From Drosophila miranda (lineage: Eukaryota > Arthropoda > Insecta > Diptera > Drosophilidae): a stretch of 64,000 nt of DNA. Shown here in pieces: positions 36,267 through 46,600 of the stretch; within the stretch, counting starts at the first letter, position 1; every line of letters begins with the position of its first letter. The translations under genes were made by a program, and so were the position numbers. Under the pieces are notes generated by a model. That model had not been told where the DNA came from. It saw only the letters and a program-made list of their open reading frames with translations, and ran no database searches. The stretch covers positions 4,526,001 through 4,590,000 of the forward strand of contig NC_046675.1 of the NCBI RefSeq assembly GCF_003369915.1, in the 5' to 3' direction.

Positions 36267-39200
36267 GCAGCCACCGTTGAAGTACCAGTGACGACACCAT
36301 GGAAACGGAGTCGTTGAATCGCAAGAATTCCTCGCGGAAGAGCTCCATTGTGAATGGGAATGGAGATGCCTCGACCAAATTGACCAACGGAGATGCAGAT
36401 GGCGGCGACGGCGGCGGTGGCGAGGTGACGCTAAAGGCCAAGATGAGTCTCCTCAACGGCTGCACGGTCATTGTGGGCTCCATCATTGGCTCGGGCATCT
36501 TTGTCTCACCCACGGGCGTGCTGATGTACACGGGCAGCGTGAACCTGGCCCTCATCGTGTGGGTGGCTTCCGGACTTTTCTCGATGGTGAGTGGAGCATC
36601 GCCAGAGGTTCATAAATATTAAGTTAATCATTTGATATGCTAATGGGGAATAGGTGTTTGCTGGGCACACCTGTTGGGGCTGCGGAACAAGTTTTGTAGG
36701 AACAGCTGTGGAAATGAACAGTGGATGAATGTCGATAGACATTGGAGGAAGGACCTTTTCATTCAATTACGAATGCTGGCGGCGTGCCAATGCGTTGCTT
36801 AATGAAATTATTGAAATTCCATCACTTCCTCCACCCAATCATTCACTCATTCACACTCACACTCGTGTATCCACACCCATCCCTCCCCCATACGGATACG
36901 GACATGATGACAAGCCCATGTCAAACGCACGCGCCTCTGCTTCAATAAAAATTACGTATACGCAGCATTGCCTTTGGGCTCTTTGGCTTCTCTTTAACAC
37001 TTTTGTGGAACTCTTTAATTTATGCTTCTCTTTCCCTATCGCTTCTTAGGTGGGCGCCTATTGCTATGCCGAACTGGGAACGATGATCACCAAGTCTGGC
37101 GCCGATTATGCATACATCATGGAGACCTTTGGACCGTTCATGGCCTTCATCCGGCTCTGGATCGAGTGCATGATCGTGCGTCCCTGCTCGCAGGCCATCG
37201 TGGCCCTCACCTTCAGTACCTATGTGCTGAAGCCCTTCTTTCCAGAGTGCTCCCCGCCAGAAGATTCGGCCCGTCTCCTGGCCGTTTGCTGCATATGTGA
37301 GTATTCAATGCACTCGTGAATATGTATATTCGCCAGGCGCGTACTTGACCCATAGATTAGAAAATCATTAAAATACTCGAACATCCATCCATCCATCCCC
37401 CTGAGAACAAAGCAAATAAACAAACAGAAAGAGTTTGCCATATGCGGCTTATCAGGGGGTCTGGGAGCGGGGTCTATGGGGAATGTGAGGGGTTTTCATT
37501 GGGTTTTTGGATTTGTTTTCCAAGGGAGATTAGAAGAAACTATAGTTTGGGTTCATAAATAGTGGCAAGAATATGTTTTTAAGGCCCTTGAAGTGGAGTG
37601 ATGTTTGGGATAGAAGGATTAGGGAACTTTTAGGAGCAGGAGAGTCGACTCAGAGAGATCTATTAAGTGCTTAATGTGTTAGACTAGTCTTCGAAAATGT
37701 TCTATAGACTCCAACAGCTGGAAAATACTCACTTAATTGCTGTACAGTACCATGGAACCATTAAAGCTGAACAATTTTTAATCAAACATTAGTTTCCATT
37801 ACCCAAACCGAACTTGTTCGCGCAGATAGTGACTGTTACTTATATTTAATATTGATTTAAGTGAGCGGAATCAAGTGCGTTCACATGACACAATGGCCAG
37901 AGCCATAAATAACGTGCGGGTACTGTCGGATGTTGCAAGTCCTCTCGCTATTACATCACCCCATGAGGCCTGGCGATATCTTTGGCCAAGCGTGTCCAAG
38001 CGACTAGTCTAATGGGTTTTTTCCTTTCGTTTTTACAGTGGTGCTGACCCTAATTAACTGCTGGGACGTTAAATGGGCCACCGCTGTGCAGGATATCTTC
38101 ACATATGCCAAAGTAAGTCAATCTTCCAAGCTTCCAATCTGGCTTACGCTAATGCCTTTATTTGTACAGCTGCTGGCTTTGTTCATCATCATTGCCACGG
38201 GCATGTACCAATTGTCACTGGGCAATGTCCAGTACTTTACGTTCGACAACACTGACACCAGAGTCACGTCGCTGGCCCTGTCCTTCTATTCGGGCCTGTT
38301 TGCGTACAACGGCTGGTAAGCGGCTTACTTGTCTCCAGACTCCGAGCCAGTTGCTAATTGGATTTGTTGACAGGAATTACTTGAACTTTATCATCGAGGA
38401 GCTGAAGGATCCCGTCAAGAATCTGCCCCGCGCCATTGCCATCAGCTGCACCCTGGTGACCATCGTCTATGTGATGGCGAATGTGTCCTTCTACACCATC
38501 CTGTCGCCCGATGAGGTCATGGGTTCCTCGGCGGTGGCGGTGACCTACGCGGAGCGAGCCTTCGGGGCGTTGGCCTGGACCATTCCCGGTGAGTGGATAG
38601 CCTCCTAGAGGTCTACCATTCCTCATACTTATGCCATCTTCTACTCGATTTGCAGTCTTTGTGGCCTTGTCCACCTTTGGAGCTGTGAATGGCATTCTTT
38701 TAACCTCGTCGCGTCTGTTCTATGCCGGTGCCAACGAGGGACAGATGCCCGAGATCCTAACGATGATTCAGATCCAGAGATTCACACCGACACCAGCTGT
38801 GCTGGCCATGGCCCTGCTCTCCATGCTGTACCTCACCGTCTCCGACATCTTTGCGCTGATCAACTACGTGGGATTTGCCACCTGGGTGAGTCCGGGGAAC
38901 CGCCAAGAGTCTGGGAATCCCCTCGTTAATATCGCCTTTCCTTCCAGTTGAGCATCGGCGTCTCTGTCCTGTGCCTGCCGTGGCTCCGCTGGGCCCAGCC
39001 CAATCTGCCGCGTCCCATCCGTGTGCCCTTGATCTTCCCGATTGTCTACCTGCTGGCCACCGTGTTCGTGACCGTGGTGCCCATGTACGCCAGTCCCGTG
39101 GAGACGGGCTACGGCATTTTGATGATCCTCTCGAGCATACCCGTCTATCTGGTGTTCATCGCCTGGAAGAACAAGCCCATCTGGTTCCAGAAGTTCATGG

Positions 39201-39424
39201 GTAAGTCGGTGACCTCGCTGTCCCCCTCTCTCTGGCTCTCCCTCCTCTGGCTTCATTTCGATTCACGCTGTACTCCCACCTCTGAAACTCTTACAGGCGG
39301 ACTGACACAAACCCTACAGAAACTGATGATGGTTGTGCGCCCCAAGGCGTCGTCCAAGGTTTTTAAGTTTGCTATTTATCCTAGTTTTAATTTTGATTTT
39401 AAACATTCAGCACTAGATGGTTGA
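36267..39424 (+). CDS. CG1607: LAT-type (SLC7) amino-acid transporter, light-chain subunit, CG1607-like
   Basis: The coding sequence starts at ATG 36299, 32 nt after a 3' splice site. Exons: 36299-36586, 37050-37296, 38039-38112, 38170-38315, 38374-38588, 38656-38885, 38948-39200 and last exon 39297-39424. This form has 526 residues with about 12 hydrophobic segments. [12 protein letters not shown] near residue 60 is the substrate-binding unwound helix of APC-superfamily exchangers. [15 protein letters not shown] and the Cys in [10 protein letters not shown] (Cys163) match L-type transporters. In human LAT1 that Cys forms the disulfide to the 4F2 heavy chain, so this is probably a plasma-membrane exchanger of neutral amino acids needing a heavy chain. 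The N-terminal 40 residues are polar and Gly-rich. The symbol is from memory of gene order next to Gcn2. Confidence 0.88.
36587..37049 (+). other. intron 1 of the transporter coding region
   Basis: It is 463 nt long, with donor GTGAGT and acceptor CTTCTTAG. It contains CACTCACACTCGTG-type repeats near 36845-36870 and no exon. Confidence 0.75.
37297..38038 (+). other. intron 2 of the transporter coding region
   Basis: It is 742 nt long, with donor GTGAGT and acceptor TTTTTACAG. It holds a CATC repeat near 37383-37397. No alternative exon was seen. Confidence 0.75.
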
Positions 39425-39560
39425 TGAAGATTTTGCACTCCTCAAAAACTCTACTTTGCACCCAACAAAAAAACCCTAGATACTCTGTAGATACGAAAGA
39501 GATATCCATTATCAAGAGATCCAACTAATATATTGATGTTTTTCTTGTTTTGTATTCCAG

Positions 39561-39631
39561 TAAGCATCACACACTTCCTACAAAAGCTGCTCATGGTACT
39601 CGGAAGGCAAACGAAACCAGCTCAGGTGTAA
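39561..39631 (+). CDS. CG1607: alternative last exon of the transporter gene
   Basis: After TGTATTCCAG (ending at 39560) this 71-nt exon takes the same phase as the 39297 exon and ends in TAA at 39629-39631, giving a 507-residue form. Its translation, SITHFLQKLLMVLGR, aligns with [15 protein letters not shown] from the upstream last exon, so the two look like duplicates of one ancestral exon. Only one can be used per transcript because each carries its own stop. Confidence 0.6.
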
Positions 39632-40812
39632 GGATGTATGTTCTTCGGGCCAACAGCAAATGAAAGCATTTAAACAGACACTCCTCTAATACGACATTAT
39701 AGCCAGCCAAAAGATACACATAAAACACATAGAACTTACCTGGAAAGGAGATCTATTTCGCTGGAATTCCAAGATCTCCTGGAAAGTCATATTTTTATAT
39801 ACACACAGTGTCCAGTGGGCAGACAGCTCTGGGGCTCTGGGGCTCCAGGGACTATGCGAAAGACTGTGAAACGAATGGGAAATTACAAGGAAAACATATG
39901 CTCCAGAGTCGTTTGCCAATTTGAAGATTATCGATAGACCTTTTGAATAGTTTAAATGTTTTTTGCTTGTTCAACAAATACCATAAGAAAATACTTCGAA
40001 ACTCACTCATTTGACAGGTTTACAGAGCTCTGAGATTAGTTCTTAGAAAAGGATCTATTAATTTTAAAGCTTATACGATATAATTTTAAAGATACGTTTC
40101 GTTTTTTAGTGTAGTCTTAAGTGGCACTGCAATTTGATTTCCACAATTTGTGTTTAAAACCATAAGCAGCACATTCAGACTATGATGTGCCTCGACAAAA
40201 ACGTTTTTAATGAGATTCTGCCCAGGAAAACATTTCGTGTTCAACGAATGAGTCCTTTTGCTTATGGGTAATTTACATATACAGCGAATCAACGTCATTC
40301 CCAATAGTAGACTATCATATAGCGTTTTCTTAGAGAAAATATTTACTGTGACAACTGTACAAATCCAGATTAAATCCAGCTACCTTTTTGGCCTCCAACA
40401 TTGCCTACAACCCTCACATATCCAATAGAGAAGCAGAACTACATAGGTATTCCCACATATACATATTATTGTAATGAGATATTGAAAATATTGGAAAATT
40501 GTTGTCTATCGAATTGTAGAATTGATTTCAGCATTGATTAGTTGTTGTTGATTGCTTTGGGTGTCTTTACATTTATGACGGGGCAGACCCCCCTCCCCCT
40601 GGGAGAGTGTTAATCGTATAACTCGTATTATTGCCTATTTAGCATTCAAGCTACACATTTACTACGATAGGAGCCGCAGCTGGGGAATCTGTTTAAACTA
40701 CTATGAAACATATTGTTGACAATAATATTGTATGTATTTATATATAAATGTATATTAAATTATATATGTATACCCCCTAGAAAAACCCCGAGTCTTTCTG
40801 GCTGTAATCCTC
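39632..40812. other. convergent 3' region between the transporter and the minus-strand gene
   Basis: This AT-rich sequence holds the 3' UTRs of both flanking genes. I cannot place the cleavage sites with confidence. A TATATA-rich stretch at 40735-40770 lies near the end of the minus-strand gene. Confidence 0.5.
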
Positions 40813-42582
40813 CTAATTTGAGTGTGGTTCCGCTTCCGACTCTGGCTTCATAAACTCTATCAAAGTGAGTCTCATGTTTGCAATGGCTTTCAGCTTGCAC
40901 GCCTTCTCCATCTCCGCCAGCTCGTGGTTCTTGGTGCCAATGTAGACGTTCAGGGTGGAGGCAAAGCTGGTCTTCTTCACATCGATCTCCAGCTTTCGGA
41001 ACTGTTTCAGCAGCTCCGTGTACGCGCAGGCCGTCTCCTGCTCCCGATTGCTGGCCATTGGCTGGGGCTGGCCATCGCCGGCGCTTTCGTCGGTCTCCAT
41101 GGATCGGAGTTCGCTGCAGATCGTCAAGCCCTTCTGGCGATACAGGGCCATGTAATGCTCCTCCATGCTGAGCTGCAGCTCCAGCAGCTTCGAGTCGATG
41201 CGATTGTACCAGTAGCCGAGGCTGTTGTAGTCCTCGCCCGAGAGTTTCCCCCCGCGACGGACCAAGGAGTTGGATATATTGGACACTGACGGCAAGGAGT
41301 TTTTGAAGCTGCAGCTCGGTGTGATTTTCTGTAGATTCGTGGAGCTCTGTGAGGCTGGTGCTGCCTTCGCTCGCGCCTTCGGATTGGTGGCTGCATGGTG
41401 GGCCTTGACGATGGACACGTAGGCCACATCGGCCAATTTCAACAGCTTACGGGTCATCGCCGTCTGCGATTCTCGTCCCGTCGGCAGCTCGAACATCACC
41501 AAAGTGCCGATGGGACGCTGAAAGTCGAACGACTCCTTGATGCAGTCGGTGAGCAGCGTGCTGTTGCTCTGCTTCCCCAGCGGCAGGGCCCTGAAGAAGT
41601 CCGCCATGTCCTGGCGGTCCTCACAGCCAAAGACCTGGAACAGGGTGAAATGCAGCTGGCGAACCGCATGCAGGCCATCGCGAAATACAAACTGAATGTC
41701 GATGTAGTCGTCGCCCACGGACCGGCTCCGGATGTTGGGGAAATCGTTGAGTAGCCACTGCAACAGCTCCCGAGTGCTGTGCAAGGTGCGGCCGCTCTGC
41801 TCTTGACGACGACTCGACGGATGCATCGCTGAACGTGGCTGCAGCAGCATGTTGGCCATGTCGAACTTCCGCAGGTCGAAGTATTCCACATTGATGCATT
41901 TGATGCGGTAGCGATACAGCAGCATTATGCTGTCCACCTCCGTGACCAGCAGGCGCGTCAACAGGTTCATGTTGTTGGTGCGATGCGGAGTCAGGCGCAG
42001 GAGACAGCCATGACGGCGCTGCCGGAACATGTCGCCCACCAGATCGCTCAGCTCCTCCCGCACATGTGGCTCGCACTCGAAGCCAATCGCATCGAACTCC
42101 AGGTGGCGATAATAGCGCGGTACTTCTTCCTGCTGCGACTTGGAGGCCATCGGCATGCGCAGGAGCACGGATTTTCGATCCAGTATCTTGAATTCGTCGT
42201 CTAAGCTGGTGCCCTCCAGCAATTCGGGGTGGTACCTTCGATTGGTGTCTGTTAGGGCCACCATCACGTGGTGGCATCGCTTGCTTATCGGCGAATTCAT
42301 CGTCGCTTTCGAACTCAAAGAGGGATCGTCCGTCCCCCTTCCTCTGGCTGATTAACAAATACGCGTAATTTCGTTTGCTGAAAATTTCGACTGCTTTCTA
42401 AATATATTGTTGCTTGTTTTCAAATTAATTCTGAGACATAATGAAAGGAATACATATCTGATAATTTATAGAAAAAGGAAAACTTACGGATACATCAACG
42501 GACAGCTCAAGATCAGCACATGATCAGGTCTGCTGCGCGTCTGATTAGATGCCTGTTCCGTGGTCACCAAAGCGGAAGTCAT
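40813..42582 (-). CDS. uncharacterised 541-residue protein, possibly a degenerate kinesin-like protein
   Basis: Two exons read on the minus strand: 42582-42488, then 42343-40813, joined at GTAAGT and the second AG of CAGCCAG. The join puts an N-terminal MTSALV segment in frame with the long second exon. HLEFDAIGF near residue 113, then a long helix, then RRHGCLLRLTPHRTNN (about 141-156) sit where kinesins have the beta-strand FD motif and the P-loop. SNSTLLTDCIKESF (about 290) and the RKLLKLADVAYVS segment resemble the kinesin 'SKLT..L..SL' and 'TL..A' blocks. No intact GxxxxGKT nucleotide loop or SSRSH switch is visible, so ATPase activity is unlikely. The kinesin link is an inference from pattern only. 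The last 90 residues look helical. It is divergent from Gcn2. Confidence 0.7.
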
Positions 42583-42866
42583 CCTATCATCGCTGTCTGT
42601 GGGTGTTGTTGAGGGAGATCTGCGTCTCTAAGCTCGCCGCATTGATCCTCTTCCAGCAGCTTCCTGAACCACACAAAGCCACGCACCAGGCGCAGTGATT
42701 CACGCTGCAGCATCTTTTGTGCATCATAAAACCATCCCGCCGATCCACGAACATGGCATGGAGCACCGCCGGCAGCTCTTTCTCGTTGGCCGCAAGGACA
42801 TCGAAGCGGAAATTTCGGGGCCTGGAGGCGATCTGGCAAAAGCCGAAATTCTCACTTGCCCGCCAT
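42579..42866 (-). pseudogene. coding-like remnant with shifted frames upstream of the minus-strand gene
   Basis: Read on the minus strand from an ATG at 42866 in good context (CAAAATGGCG), the first frame stops after four codons. A neighbouring frame then gives strongly protein-like sequence with G/C third positions, including NFRFDVLAANEKELPAV and LHAMFVDRRDG, down to about 42732. From the TTTT run at 42731-42728 a third frame continues as FYDAQKMLQRESLRLV and RGFVWFRKLLEEDQ to a TGA that overlaps the ATG of the downstream protein (ATGA, 42582-42579). One base too many in a GGG run and one too few in the TTTT run would explain both shifts. It could be a decayed N-terminal part of the kinesin-like gene, a separate broken gene, or assembly error. 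Confidence 0.4.
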
Positions 42867-43244
42867 TTTGGAATGTGTCCACCTGTGGCTGTGTGAATGT
42901 CACTGTGTCGTCAGTAGGCTCCTCTGCTGGTTGCCCCGGCGTGTTGTTATTTATGACCACTAGCACCCGAGTTCACTTTATCATTACGGTACTCTTTTAA
43001 CGAAAATCAATACAATTATTGCAGCAAACGTGGAAAATCACAATTCTAAAACAACACAAAACACGCACAAACAAAGCACCGTTACTTGAGATAGCTTTGA
43101 GCTTTCTTCACCACATGGTGTACTACACGAAGAAGGTGGCGCTGCAGTGTCGTAAGCTAAATACTTAAATACACACCCGAATATGAAGAACGTTTCAATT
43201 TTAGAGAGGTTTAGATGAAAGATATGTTGGTCAGTATTAAAGCC

Positions 43245-43304
43245 GCGGTTTAACTCAAATTGTTCAATAGAGGGGTTCAAATGGGCCAACTTCGTTTTTT
43301 CGTC
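43245..43304 (+). repeat. copy A of a dispersed block also found at 53.3 kb
   Basis: The block reads GCGGT, AACTCAA, TTGTTC, AATAGAGG, GGTTCA, GTGGGC/ATGGGC and CTCGTTT-like words in order. The same order occurs at 53325-53389, with one insertion of about nine bases there. Both copies sit shortly upstream of the first exon of a plus-strand gene. Confidence 0.65.
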
Positions 43305-43378
43305 GGTATATTTGCGGTATATTTTAACAAAGAGACGGTATATTTGGGTATATTTCTAAGGGTCAGACGGTATATTTT
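43304..43378 (+). repeat. five copies of a GGTATATTT word
   Basis: Copies of (C)GGTATATTT begin at about 43305, 43316, 43337, 43347 and 43368. They lie 15-90 nt upstream of Motif 1 in the Gcn2 promoter region. Function unknown. Confidence 0.7.
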
Positions 43379-43695
43379 ATCAGAATATCCGCGGTCACAC
43401 TTCTTCACTACAAAAATTCTAAAAATTTCCATAAAAACTAAAAAAAAAGCAACAAGTTGGAATAAATAAGCAATAAAATTGTTTAAAATTCCAATTGGAA
43501 TACATTTGGCAACTGCTACAAATCAAAAGCAGAGACAAAGTGATGCATAGCGCAGCTGACGGAGAAACAGCTGCTAGAGCAGAACAAACGTTTCACCGGC
43601 CGCAAAAATTATAACAAGGCGGAAAGCCGACACTGCAGTATTTCCACTCCCCATTCAAGGGGGGTTTTGAGTTTCAATTGAGATTTGATGAACAA

Positions 43696-46600
43696 ATGGC
43701 AGCGAAGGAATCTTTTCGCGACAGGCAGACACAGGAGCTGGAGGTCATAAAGGTGGGTGGCGTGATGGTGGGGGGCGGTCGGTCGGGTCGTGTTGGGAAA
43801 GCTGTTGCGCATTTGGCAAATGACGAAATAACTGCGGAGTTTTTCATTTGCAGTCCATCTTTGGAGCAGACGTAGAGGATCTGCGTCCACAGAGCGATCC
43901 CAACCAATGGAAGCCCACGGACATTAAGATCCTGTTGACACCGCTGCGGGACTCGTCCAACGGGCACACGCAGGCCTATGTGTGCACCAAACTCCATGTA
44001 ACATGTCCCTCCAAGTACCCAAAAATGTGCGATTATTGCGAATCTAGAGATGCCCCAAGAGTTGGCTAATGCTGAGTCTTTTGTGTGTTCTTTGCAGAAC
44101 ACCAAAAATCGCCTTGGAGAAGTCCAAGGGAATGTCGGATCAGCTGCTGGACGCACTTCGGAGCCAGCTGAAGGCCCAATCGGAGGAGTTGCGGGGCGAA
44201 GTAATGATCTACGAGCTGGCCCAGACCGTCCAGGCCTTCCTCCTGCAGCACAACAAGCCGCCCAAGGGCTCGTTCTACGACCAAATGCTGCAGGACAAAC
44301 AGAAGCGGGAACAGGAGCTGCTGGACAAAAAGATACAAAAGGAAACCCTTCAGCGACAGACCCTCATCGATGAGGTGGAGCGCCGCAAGGAAATGTTCAA
44401 AACGGAGGCCAAGCGGCGCGGTGAGCCCCGCCGCAGCATGAGCGAGTCGAACAACCGGCACGCCAGCTCATCGGAGAGCTCGGAGAACTCCTCGCCTTAC
44501 TACCGCGGCCACATGTACCCCAACAAGTGCCTGGACCATCGCAGCACAGAGACACTGTATTTCCACAAGGTGGGACGTCAGATACAACGCGGCTGCTGTT
44601 TGGGTAGGTCATGGTTTCGTTGTCGCAGCCAAAGTATTAATTATTTGTTTGTTTTTTAGGCCACTCGCAGCGCGGCTTTATCGCCTACGTGGGCATAGAT
44701 ATGCACTGCGGCCAGCTGCTGTACATCACGGAGTGGAACATCAAGTACTCCCAGATCGAGCAGCCCTGCAGCGGCAGCGGCAAATGCCACTGGGGCAACG
44801 AGCCCAAGTGCCTTGGCAATCATCGCGTCGACGATGTAATCGCCTCCATCGAGAAGCAGGTCGCCACCCTGTCCCAGCTGCAGCACAAGAATCTCATCCA
44901 ATACGAGTGTGTGCTGTGCATCAAGCGGAAGGAGGGACTGCTCGTCTATTTGGTGCAGGATTTCCTGCTGGGCACGAGTGTCTTCAGCATCTCCTCCTCG
45001 CTGGGCTGGTGCATGGACGGGGCGCGCATGGTGGCCCGCGGCGTGCTGGACGCCCTCGTCTTCCTCCACAACAAGGGCGTCTGTCACAGCCACCTGTTGG
45101 ACAGCACCGTCTTCATGGACAACACGGGAACGGTGCGCTGCACGGACTTCTCGTTGGTGCCCAATCTGCTGGAGCTGATTGGTGGCGCCGGACAGAGCAG
45201 CAGTCAAGGGGATCTGCCAGCATTGGGCGCCCTGGTGGAGGCACTGATGCCAACGAATAGCTACGAGATGCGCGACTTTGTGGACAAGTGAGTGTCCAGG
45301 GAATGCCCTGAGATGCACTCCACTCCTAATCTGCCTGTACTTACAGATGCAATTCAGATCGCACGCTCTCCGCCTCGGAGCTGCTGGAGCATCCTTTCCT
45401 GCGTTTCTATGTGGACAATGGCCAGCAGCATCCGCACCAGCAGCTCCTGCCACAGCAAAGGAACCCCATTCCTGCACAGCGCACAGGGCCGCCCATGACC
45501 TACCAAATACCCACACTGGCTCTGAGCCAGTCCCGCCTGCGAACCGAGTTCGAGGTCCTCATGTATCTGGGCAAGGGCGCCTTCGGGGATGTCCTGAAGG
45601 TGCGCAACATCCTGGACAACAGGGAGTATGCCATCAAGCGCATACCCCTGCCCGCCCGCAGTCGCCAGCTGTACAAGAAGATGACCCGCGAAGTGGAGCT
45701 GCTGTCGCGCCTGAACCACGAGAATGTGGTGCGGTACTTCAACAGTTGGATCGAGAGCGTGAACGATGCCGATGCAGCGGAAATGGACAAACTGCTGGGC
45801 GGCGAATGGTCGCAGAGCCAGCAGGAATTGAGCGTGAAGCCAGCCAAATCGCCGCAACTGGGCATCGCCGTGGCAGAGAATGAGGAGGAGGACAGTTCCT
45901 CGAGCATGTGGAATGCCTACATGTAGGAATCAGTCCTCTCCAGTCCGTTCCCCTTTAAAGTATGTGGTTTTTCTTTGGCAGACCCACCGTGGAGGACTCT
46001 GATTCGGACGATGGCATCGAGTTTGTGGACTCGGATGGTCAGGTGGCTGTCTACGACAATGTCGAGGACAACGACGATGAGGATTCCACCAGAGGCAGAA
46101 CCAACTCGCCGCGTCCCCTCATGCAAGTGATGTATATCCAAATGGAGTTCTGTGAAAAGTGCACCCTGCGGTGAGTGGCAGCAGAGGATCCCCCCATGAA
46201 TCCGCTTTTAATTTCCTCCTCTTTTAGCACCGCCATCGATGACAATTTGTTTGAGAATACGGATCGCTTGTGGCGCTTGTTTCGGGAGATCGCCGAGGGC
46301 CTTTCGCACATCCACCAGCAGGGTATCATCCATCGGGACCTCAAGCCGGTGAATATTTTCTTGGATTCCCACGATCAGATCAAGATTGGAGACTTTGGGC
46401 TCGCGACCACCAGCTTTCTGGCCCTGCAGGCCCACGAGTATCCATCGCAATTGCCGACGCAGCATATAACCAGCACCGAGGACGGCACGGGCACGGGCAA
46501 AGTGGGCACCACTCTGTACGTGGCGCCCGAGCTGACGGGCAATGCCTCCAAGTCGGTGTACAACCAGAAGGTGGACATGTACACGCTGGGCATCATTCTG

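Larger units (their letters stand above)
42867..43695. promoter_or_regulatory. shared divergent promoter region, Gcn2 side with Motif 1
   Basis: GCGGTCACACTT at 43391-43402 matches the Drosophila core-promoter Motif 1 bound by M1BP, typical of housekeeping genes. Just upstream, 43304-43378 has five copies of a GGTATATTT word. Two CAGCTG/ACAGCTGC E-box-like words lie at about 43554 and 43568. Gcn2 transcription most likely begins between 43400 and 43600. Confidence 0.55.

Noticed and set aside
42834..42858. a 23-nt GTGAG...CAG stretch that would restore a frame if spliced
   Set aside because: Far below the minimum intron size in flies.
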